Assembly: GCA_020444775.1 (NCBI GenBank)
Contig: JAGRHX010001072.1
Location: 1 to 5,730 of the forward strand
DNA: 5,730 nt
Source of the DNA: Gammaproteobacteria bacterium
Lineage (GTDB): Bacteria; Pseudomonadota; Gammaproteobacteria; HK1
Direction: 5' to 3'
The notes under the pieces are model-generated. The model saw only the letters and a program-made list of their open reading frames with translations, was not told where the DNA came from and made no database searches. Of this stretch, positions 1 to 4,808 are shown piece after piece (within the stretch, counting starts at the first letter, position 1; each line of letters starts with the position of its first letter). Made by a program: the position numbers and the translations under genes.

Positions 1-16
1 CACCAACCTCACCTCC

Positions 17-41
17 AAAGCCGTCCTCGGACGGCTTTTTT
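17..41 (+). terminator. Rho-independent terminator of an upstream gene
   Basis: Bases 17-25 (AAAGCCGTC) pair perfectly with 30-38 (GACGGCTTT) around a four-base loop, and six T residues run from 36 to 41. This is the classic GC-rich stem plus U-tract. An outer pair, CACCAAC at 1-7 and GTTGGTG at 42-48, is also perfectly complementary and could extend the structure or serve the opposite strand. It closes a transcription unit that lies left of the window, so the genes that follow probably need their own promoter. Confidence 0.85.
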
Positions 42-50
42 GTTGGTGCG

Positions 51-86
51 CCCGGTGCGTCTGATGTTCCCGGTGCGTCTGATGTT
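51..86. repeat. Perfect 18-bp tandem duplication
   Basis: The unit CCCGGTGCGTCTGATGTT occurs at 51-68 and again, without a mismatch, at 69-86. Part of the unit (GGTGCG) is also seen at 45-50, just before the first copy. It lies immediately after the terminator and before the gene-free stretch. The unit is a multiple of three bases, but nothing else suggests that it is translated. It could be replication slippage or a pair of protein-binding sites. Confidence 0.9.
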
Positions 87-368
87 GTTGCACGGCAGCA
101 CCTCCGGACAGGCGTCCGGCGCTTGTTTCGCCCCCGTCCTTTGCAAGTGCCGCGAGCAATGCCCGTGTTCGAGGCTCGGTTCCGATCACTGCTCCGCGCT
201 CGACGCGCGTGTTGCGAAGCGAGGCGAAGCCGCACGAATCTGTCCGAGTATCGCCATTCGACGGAGGCTTCGCTAAGCTCGGGTCGACACGCGGCGCCGC
301 CGGTCGTGCTCCTCCCGCGCAACGAAAAGCTTCCCCAAGAGGCGCTCCCGCCCAATGGATCTCCCACC
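87..368. other. Gene-free leader upstream of the VOC gene
   Basis: I see no convincing gene in these 282 bases. The reading frame of the following VOC gene is open across all of it, but the translation is arginine-rich and has no recognisable fold. Two small secondary structures are visible. The first is a perfect 6-bp stem with a 4-base loop at 104-119 (CCGGAC/GTCCGG). The second is an 8-bp inverted repeat, GCGAAGCC at 224-231 and GGCTTCGC at 266-273, with a 34-base spacer. Neither has a following T-run. No convincing -35/-10 pair was recognised, although the promoter of the next genes must lie here or further left. Confidence 0.5.
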
Positions 369-818
369 ATGCCCTCGTTCAAGATCCTCTCGACCAATCA
401 CACCAGCTTCACCGTGCGCGATCTCGACCGCAGCGTCGCGTTCTTCCGTGATGCGCTCGGCTTCGAGGTCACGTCCAAGGCGCCACGCGATCCGGCGGCG
501 ATTGCCCACATCACCGGCGTGCAGGGCGCCGGCGTGCTGATTGCCTATGTGCGCGGCCCGGACCATAGCCTGGAGCTCATCGAGTACACCGCGCCGCCCG
601 AGCGCGGTCAGGTCCAGTCGCGACCCTGCGATGTCGGCTTTGCCCACCTGGCCTTCGATGTCGACGATGTGGACGCGGCGATTGCCGCCTCGCGCGCGCA
701 CGGCTTCGAGCCGATCAACCCGCCCTACGTCATCGACAAGGGGCCGAATACCGGCGCGCGGGTCGTCTACCTGCGTGATCCGGACGGCATCACCATCGAG
801 TTCATCGAGAAGCGTTAG
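369..818 (+). CDS. VOC-superfamily (glyoxalase/bleomycin-resistance fold) protein
   Basis: A 149-residue cytoplasmic protein of the vicinal-oxygen-chelate superfamily, which contains metal-dependent lyases, epimerases, ring-cleavage dioxygenases and drug-binding proteins. Both paired beta-alpha-beta-beta-beta modules are visible. The first opens with NHTSFTVRDLDRSVAFF (residues 10-26) and closes with SLELIEY (67-73). The second opens with FAHLAFDVDDVDAA (91-104) and closes with YLRDPDGITIEFIE (134-147). Likely metal ligands are His11, Glu69 (or Glu72), His93 and Glu144, so the site looks intact. The length is normal for a single-domain member. The ATG at 369 was chosen because the domain begins at once after it; the same frame is open back to the window edge, but that translation is not family-like. 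The Shine-Dalgarno is weak. The gene is followed by a small ORF and an MFS transporter and is probably co-transcribed with them. The substrate cannot be read from the sequence. Confidence 0.88.
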   Translation: MPSFKILSTNHTSFTVRDLDRSVAFFRDALGFEVTSKAPRDPAAIAHITGVQGAGVLIAYVRGPDHSLELIEYTAPPERGQVQSRPCDVGFAHLAFDVDDVDAAIAASRAHGFEPINPPYVIDKGPNTGARVVYLRDPDGITIEFIEKR

Positions 819-824
819 CACCGC

Positions 825-932
825 GTGCTCGATCATCCCGACATCAGGCAGGACGAGCTGCAACTGATCTTGCGCGCGCTGGAGCGAGCCCGTCTCTGGA
901 CAGCGGCCCACGGCCGAGGCATCACGGCTTGA
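825..932 (+). CDS. Possible 35-residue small protein, coupled to the MFS gene
   Basis: A GTG start at 825, six bases after the VOC stop, opens a 35-codon frame ending in TGA at 930-932. That stop overlaps the TTG start of the transporter (TTGA at 929-932), a typical arrangement for translational coupling. Counted by hand, GC is 27/35 at codon position 1, 16/35 at position 2 and 27/35 at position 3, the profile of real genes in high-GC bacteria. The product would be soluble and helical, with a centre reading DELQLILRALERARLWTAAH. I recognise no family. The frame is the same as that of the VOC gene, so it could also be an ancient C-terminal tail cut off by the TAG at 816-818, or it could be non-coding. 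GAGAAG at about 807-812 is a distant, weak ribosome-binding site. Confidence 0.45.
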   Translation: MLDHPDIRQDELQLILRALERARLWTAAHGRGITA

Positions 933-2152
933 GCTATCTCCAGTTCGCGCTGCGCAATCGCCGCTTTCTGTGCTTCGGGTTGCTCATGACCTTCGGGTCG
1001 AGCATCGGCCAGACGTTTTTCATCGGTGTGTTCGGACCGTCCATTCAGGCCGAGTTCGAGCTGAGCCACGGCGGATGGGGCACGATCTACATGCTCGGCA
1101 CGCTGCTCTCGGCCGCGCTGCTGCCGTGGACCGGGCAATGGATCGACCGGATGCCGCTGTCGCGCTACGCCGCGCTCGTGTGCATCGGATCGGGTGTCGC
1201 CTGTCTGCTCGCGGCGGCGGTGCCGAGCACCTGGCTGCTGGTGCTCGTCATCTTCGCGCTGCGCCAGATGGGGCAGGGGCTCGCGAGCCACACCGCGATG
1301 ACCAGTATGGTCAAGTTCTTTCGCAACAACCGTGGTAAGGCCATCGCCATCGCCTTGATCGGCCACCCCGTCGCACGCTCGGTCATGCCGCTCGCCGCGG
1401 TCACCGCCATCGCGGCGGTCGGCTGGCGTGCCACCTACTTCGCGAGCGCCGCGCTCTGTCTGTTGGTGATGCTGCCGCTCGCGATGTGGCTGTTGCGTGG
1501 ACGTATCGAGTCGAGACTCCACGATCCAGAGGCGCCGACTCGAGAGGGCGACGCACGGCGGCCGGTCGTCGAGGGCGATCGCTCGCTCGGGCAGCTGCTG
1601 CGCGATCCGTTCTTCTGGCTGGTCGTGCCCGGCGTCATCGCCCCGGCCATCATCGATACGGCGCTGTTCTTCCACCAGCTGACGATCGCGGAGCTCAAGG
1701 GCTGGTCCGCCTCGTGGGTCACCGCGGGCTACATGGTGTTCTCCGCGGCCGTCATCGTTGTCTCGCTCGGCATGGGGCCTTTGGTCGATCGCTTCGGCGC
1801 TATTCGTCTGATGCCGAGCATATTGCTGCCGCTCGGCGCCAGCATCCTGGTGCTCGCCTGGTTCGATCATCCGGCCTGGGCCTGGGTCTACCTCGGTGTT
1901 GCCGGTCTCGCCTCCGGGGTGCGCGCGACCATCATCCCAGCGATGTGGGCAGAGCGTTGCGGTGCGCGGCATATCGGCGCCGTGAAGAGTCTCGTCGCGA
2001 CGCTCAGCGTGTTCGGTTCCGCCTTCGGACCCGCGCTCATGGGCTTGGGGATCGACGCGGGTCTGGGGCTCGATACGATGCTCTACGTGACGGTGGGATG
2101 CCTGGTCGCAATCACCATCGGGCTTTGCTATGCGGCGCGGCTGCGTGACTGA
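929..2152 (+). CDS. Major facilitator superfamily (MFS) transporter
   Basis: A 407-residue inner-membrane secondary transporter with the usual 12-helix length. The first half has a motif A-like loop between helices 2 and 3, GQWIDRMPLSR (residues 69-79). FFRNNRGKA (130-138) between helices 4 and 5 is another MFS signature. A charged central cytoplasmic loop covers about 190-225 (RGRIESRLHD...EGDRSLGQ). The second half repeats motif A as GMGPLVDRFG (281-290) between helices 8 and 9. The start is TTG at 929, which overlaps the stop of the preceding small ORF. The first residues, YLQFALRNRRFLCFG, lead directly into helix 1, so the N-terminus appears complete despite the rare start codon. The neighbouring VOC gene suggests uptake or efflux of a small organic compound handled by that enzyme, but the substrate is not identifiable. 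A long antisense reading frame across this gene is a high-GC shadow. Confidence 0.93.
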   Translation: MSYLQFALRNRRFLCFGLLMTFGSSIGQTFFIGVFGPSIQAEFELSHGGWGTIYMLGTLLSAALLPWTGQWIDRMPLSRYAALVCIGSGVACLLAAAVPSTWLLVLVIFALRQMGQGLASHTAMTSMVKFFRNNRGKAIAIALIGHPVARSVMPLAAVTAIAAVGWRATYFASAALCLLVMLPLAMWLLRGRIESRLHDPEAPTREGDARRPVVEGDRSLGQLLRDPFFWLVVPGVIAPAIIDTALFFHQLTIAELKGWSASWVTAGYMVFSAAVIVVSLGMGPLVDRFGAIRLMPSILLPLGASILVLAWFDHPAWAWVYLGVAGLASGVRATIIPAMWAERCGARHIGAVKSLVATLSVFGSAFGPALMGLGIDAGLGLDTMLYVTVGCLVAITIGLCYAARLRD

Positions 2153-2164
2153 TCGGCTGTAGTG

Positions 2165-2196
2165 GCCGTTGTTGCCGATCGGTCGGCAGCAACGGC
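2165..2196 (+). terminator. Strong stem-loop directly after the MFS gene
   Basis: Bases 2165-2178 pair with 2183-2196 in a 14-bp stem containing one G-U wobble (2172/2189) and closed by a TCGG loop. It begins 12 bases after the transporter stop codon. There is no T-run, so it is either a Rho-assisted terminator or a 3' end stabiliser rather than a canonical intrinsic terminator. Confidence 0.6.
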
Positions 2197-2214
2197 GGAT
2201 CGCTGTCCGATCCG
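2196..2214. repeat. Second adjacent hairpin (7-bp perfect inverted repeat)
   Basis: CGGATCG at 2196-2202 and CGATCCG at 2208-2214 are perfect inverted copies around a five-base loop. It abuts the preceding 14-bp hairpin, so the two form a tandem pair at the 3' end of the MFS transcript. No T-run follows. Confidence 0.55.
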
Positions 2215-2280
2215 ACCTGGGTAGTCGAGGACTCAGCACGAAGGCGCTGCACGGTCATAGTCTGAGCACGGGCATTCTTT

Positions 2281-2296
2281 TGTGAAACCATTCACG
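2281..2296. promoter_or_regulatory. CRP/FNR-family-like site (TGTGA-N6-TCACG)
   Basis: TGTGA at 2281-2285 and TCACG at 2292-2296 are separated by six bases. This matches nine of the ten conserved positions of the CRP-type consensus TGTGA-N6-TCACA. The centre lies about 106 bases before the ATG of the exported protein. A TGTAAT hexamer at 2361-2366 could be the -10 box of that gene, with only a poor -35 match. The site would then be centred roughly 85 bases upstream of the start of transcription. One match of this length can occur by chance, so this is a candidate only. Confidence 0.35.
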
Positions 2297-2319
2297 CGCT
2301 GTCAGTCGAAGTCGTGAAT
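2290..2319. repeat. Inverted repeat ATTCACG...CGTGAAT
   Basis: ATTCACG at 2290-2296 and CGTGAAT at 2313-2319 are perfect inverted copies, 23 bases apart start to start (about two helical turns), which suits a dimeric regulator. The left arm overlaps the right half of the CRP-like site. It is the only clear dyad of this kind in the leader of the exported-protein gene. Confidence 0.4.
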
Positions 2320-2381
2320 CAGGCCGCATTCGAAGTGTGCTGAACGGGCCTACGCTTGGTTGTAATGGATCAACGGCACGC

Positions 2382-2387
2382 AGGGAG
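2382..2387 (+). promoter_or_regulatory. Ribosome-binding site that fixes the start at 2395
   Basis: AGGGAG lies seven bases before the ATG at 2395. It decides against two upstream in-frame starts, the TTG at 2356 and the ATG at 2365, which lack such a signal and would lengthen an already long signal peptide. Confidence 0.7.
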
Positions 2388-2394
2388 CGAAGCC

Positions 2395-3861
2395 ATGGAA
2401 AGCAGCGGCAATCACCTTCGACGTCTCGGTCACCAAACGACCCGTCTCTCTCTTCGATCTATTCTCTGGAAAGGACCTGTCACTCGCCTGTTCACAGTCT
2501 TGTCGGTTTGCCTGGCCGTCAACGTTTCGGCTGGCGACAACACCGTCAAATGCTGGAAGGCATCGGATTTCGACCTCGATGGCGATGGCTACGCAGCCTA
2601 CTATGCGCATAAGAACGATCGGATCGAAGTCGATACCACCGATCAGTTCGCCCTCAGCTGCCCCGCGGGATGGGTCAAGGCACGCGGTGACTGTGATGAC
2701 TCGGATCCGAGTGTTCATCCGCGTCGCAACGAGGTGTTCGGCAACTACACGGACGATAACTGCGATGGCCGTGTCGATGAGCCGACCTTCCTCTATACCC
2801 CCGACGGCTACTCGGTGTATCCAACCGGCGTAGCTGTTCGAATCCGACTGCACGACGCCGACGTCGTCGATGCCTACCAGTCATCCACCCATGAGCTACT
2901 GGTCCAGCTCGAGTACCAGCGGCTCGATGATACGGGGAGCACGATGACCTCGGGCTACCATCTCGTGGATTCAATGACCGTGGGCTGGAACTACGCGATC
3001 GCCGAGACATACCTCGGCGGTCTGCAGCCGGACACGCCGTATCGTATTCGCGCCCGGTTCTTCGAGCGCCCCGTGCCACTCGGCCTTTCGTTGCAGTACG
3101 CGACCGAGAGCATGGCGCGGCACTCAGCATACGCCGCGACGATCACAACGAACGGATCGCAAACGACGATTGCCGAGTCGAGCACGCGGTTGGTCGATGC
3201 GCGGCTAACCGGCCTCGAGCCAGTGATTGAACCGATCTCGACGGTGCATCACTCCACTGCCTGGCTACTTCAGCCAGGTCTGTCACCCGTTGGCGAACAA
3301 TCGGGGTGGTATTACACGATGACCGGATCGTATAGCGCCATGGGCAACGCGCGGGGTGCTCTCGTGCGCCGTGCACTCTACGAAGCCTATTTGAGCAGTG
3401 TCGGCTACACCGGCTATCTTGGTTGGCTCTGGCAGGATGGGACACGCTACGGCGCCGATGTCGGCGAAGCATGGTGTTCGGAGTTCTACAGCTGGGTTGC
3501 CGCGTTCGAGCTCGATACGATCGGGCACCGGTCGAATGTCTCCAAGCTCAGAAGCTATTTCCAGGGATTCGATGCGTTCATCGTCGTCGATGATCCGTTG
3601 GATTTCGTGGCTACCGCGGAACCGGGCGACTATCTGGCGATGGACACCAATGATGACGGCCAGAAGAATCATTCGGCCATGTTCATGGCGGTAGATGCCG
3701 CAACCGACCGTGTCTGGAGCGTCGACGGCAACGTATCCGGCTCGAGCGACATCGGGGGGAGCTACGCGAGCCGAAGAGCAGGCAACGAAGCCTTCGTCCT
3801 GTCCAGGGAGCTCGAGGTGGTGCGTGGATTGGGGCTGATTGAATTCGGCATGCTGAAATAG
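2395..3861 (+). CDS. Exported MopE-like metal-binding / FN3-like / CHAP-like cysteine amidase candidate
   Basis: A 488-residue protein that appears to be exported. Residues 1-46 form a long basic signal peptide with hydrophobic core LFTVLSVCLAV and probable cleavage after NVSA. Residues 58-129 match the MopE-type metal-binding repeat: DFDLDGDGY (58-66, a calcium-loop-like DxDxDxD), GDCDDSDP (98-105) and TDDNCDGRVDE (119-129). Residues of about 131-227 resemble a fibronectin type III module, ending in LQPDTPYRIRARFF (210-223). The C-terminus (about 315-488) has the layout of a CHAP/NlpC-like papain fold: EAWCSEFYSWV with Cys361, then PGDYLAMDTNDDGQKNHSAMF with His426, then WSVDGN with Asn446. 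By family analogy it would cut peptidoglycan or another amide bond outside the cytoplasm. The MopE assignment is firm. The FN3 and enzyme calls rest on motif spacing only. GC is lower than in the neighbours, which hints at transfer. The gene stands alone between hairpins. Confidence 0.85.
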   Translation: MESSGNHLRRLGHQTTRLSLRSILWKGPVTRLFTVLSVCLAVNVSAGDNTVKCWKASDFDLDGDGYAAYYAHKNDRIEVDTTDQFALSCPAGWVKARGDCDDSDPSVHPRRNEVFGNYTDDNCDGRVDEPTFLYTPDGYSVYPTGVAVRIRLHDADVVDAYQSSTHELLVQLEYQRLDDTGSTMTSGYHLVDSMTVGWNYAIAETYLGGLQPDTPYRIRARFFERPVPLGLSLQYATESMARHSAYAATITTNGSQTTIAESSTRLVDARLTGLEPVIEPISTVHHSTAWLLQPGLSPVGEQSGWYYTMTGSYSAMGNARGALVRRALYEAYLSSVGYTGYLGWLWQDGTRYGADVGEAWCSEFYSWVAAFELDTIGHRSNVSKLRSYFQGFDAFIVVDDPLDFVATAEPGDYLAMDTNDDGQKNHSAMFMAVDAATDRVWSVDGNVSGSSDIGGSYASRRAGNEAFVLSRELEVVRGLGLIEFGMLK

Positions 3862-3870
3862 CAGTCGTAG

Positions 3871-3901
3871 CCGGCACGAATCAATCTCGGATTCGTGCCG
3901 G
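3871..3901. terminator. Stem-loop 1 in the convergent intergenic gap
   Basis: CCGGCACGAATC (3871-3882) pairs perfectly with GATTCGTGCCGG (3890-3901) around a seven-base loop. It starts nine bases after the stop codon of the exported protein, so it is the likely 3' end of that transcript. There is no T-run on either side. Confidence 0.65.
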
Positions 3902-3904
3902 GGG

Positions 3905-3946
3905 CGTCCGGTGTGGCGCGGTTCTGCATCGGGGCCACACCGGATG
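3905..3946. repeat. Stem-loop 2 in the convergent intergenic gap
   Basis: TCCGGTGTGGC (3907-3917) pairs perfectly with GCCACACCGGA (3934-3944). The pairing extends outward by a G-U and a C-G pair to 3905/3946, leaving a 16-base loop. It is the middle one of three consecutive hairpins between the convergent genes. Confidence 0.6.
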
Positions 3947-3965
3947 GCGAGCCGCCGGTGTCTGC

Positions 3966-3992
3966 CGCTTCTCAGGCAAACGCTGAGAAGCG
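3966..3992. terminator. Stem-loop 3, just after the stop of the minus-strand exporter gene
   Basis: CGCTTCTCAG (3966-3975) pairs perfectly with CTGAGAAGCG (3983-3992) around a seven-base loop. On the minus strand it follows the TauE-type stop codon by five bases, so it is the likely 3' end of the oxygenase/exporter transcript. No T-run follows on that strand. Confidence 0.6.
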
Positions 3993-3997
3993 CTTCC

Positions 3998-4765
3998 TCA
4001 GCCGAGCAGATCGCGAAGCGAGACGAGCAGGGTCGACAGCCCCATGGCCGCGAGCAGCAGCATCACCGAGCTCCGGTAGCGGGCATGTCCGCCGGTGTCG
4101 AAGTAGCGGGCGCCGAACCCGGTGCAGGCGAAATAGACCGGCATCAGCAGCAGGCTCAGCACGATCACCTGCGCGGTGAACAGCCCGTGCCACCACAGTG
4201 CCGGCATTGCGCCGATGTTGAGTATGGTCACCGCGCCGATCACGTTGGCGCGCTGCTGCTGGACCGTTCCCGCGCTCGACAGGGCGATGGCGACCGTAGG
4301 TGGGCCACCGACCCCGGTCGAGCCCTGCACCAGGCCGGCGGCGGAGCCAGCGATGAGCAGCCCGAGTGGGCCGGGCGATTCGGCCAGACGCCAGCCTGCG
4401 CGCAGCATGAACACCATGATCAGCACGAAGGACGAGATCGCCACCTTCATCAGCGACTCGTCGAGCTCGACCAGCACCAGCGTGCCGATCGGCATCGCGA
4501 CCAGGCTGGCGATACCGAAGGGCAGGACGAAACGTCGGTCGCAGTGGCGGATGGCGGTCGGCAGCAGATGCGCGGTGGGTGGCAGTCCGGACAGGCTCGC
4601 GAGCGGCACCGCCACGGTCGGACCATAGACCACGCTGGTGACCAGGATCACCACCAGCGCGCCGCCAAAGCCCGTGAAGCCGCGGATGAAGCCGCCGAGC
4701 GCGGCCGCGCCGAGCAGCAGGACCAGCGATGCGGCATCGAGATCCGACAGCAGCACTTCGAGCAT
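3998..4765 (-). CDS. TauE/SafE-family sulfite/organosulfonate-type membrane exporter
   Basis: A 255-residue polytopic inner-membrane protein of the TauE/SafE (formerly DUF81) family, whose characterised or proposed members export sulfite or sulfoacetate. The family's internal duplication is clear. GGFIRGFTGFGG at residues 24-35 is echoed by AGLVQGSTGVGGPP at 143-156, each at the start of a hydrophobic half. Further hydrophobic segments are visible near 37-57, 78-99, 106-122, 133-146, 174-190, 196-213 and 232-250. The length is typical of the family. The start is the ATG at 4765; the sequence before it holds only a weak GAG-type ribosome-binding site, so translation may depend on the upstream oxygenase gene, whose stop is 43 bases away. 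The gene is convergent with the exported-protein gene. Family assignment is secure. The ion carried is inferred only from family and neighbour. Confidence 0.9.
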   Translation of the reverse strand: MLEVLLSDLDAASLVLLLGAAALGGFIRGFTGFGGALVVILVTSVVYGPTVAVPLASLSGLPPTAHLLPTAIRHCDRRFVLPFGIASLVAMPIGTLVLVELDESLMKVAISSFVLIMVFMLRAGWRLAESPGPLGLLIAGSAAGLVQGSTGVGGPPTVAIALSSAGTVQQQRANVIGAVTILNIGAMPALWWHGLFTAQVIVLSLLLMPVYFACTGFGARYFDTGGHARYRSSVMLLLAAMGLSTLLVSLRDLLG

Positions 4766-4808
4766 CGACTTCAGCTCGCCCGGGTGCCGGCCGATCGGGT
4801 GCGGGTGC

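Noticed and set aside
224..273. GCGAAGCC/GGCTTCGC inverted repeat as a riboswitch or regulatory RNA in the VOC leader
   Set aside because: It is only eight pairs with a 34-base loop in GC-rich sequence, with no conserved motif or terminator-like element.
123..368. N-terminal extension of the VOC protein from upstream in-frame starts
   Set aside because: The extra 82 residues are arginine-rich and unlike the family. The VOC fold starts within a few residues of the ATG at 369.
273..911. A 212-codon minus-strand open frame over the VOC gene
   Set aside because: It is a shadow of the VOC reading frame; the plus-strand product has both VOC modules and a complete set of probable metal ligands.
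833..2239. A 468-codon minus-strand open frame antisense to the MFS gene
   Set aside because: The translation is rich in Arg, Asp, His and Gln with no domain, whereas the plus strand encodes a complete 12-helix MFS protein with both motif A loops. Long antisense frames are expected in high-GC genes.
2356..2394. Earlier TTG (2356) or ATG (2365) start for the exported protein
   Set aside because: Only the ATG at 2395 has a well-placed AGGGAG, and an earlier start would lengthen an already unusually long signal peptide.
2485..2535. Lipoprotein signal (LSVC around Cys39) or a Tat signal (RR at residues 9-10) in the exported protein
   Set aside because: The residue before Cys39 is Val, not Gly, Ala or Ser, as a lipobox needs. 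The Arg pair lies about 20 residues before the hydrophobic core and lacks the rest of the Tat motif. A Sec signal cleaved after NVSA fits better.
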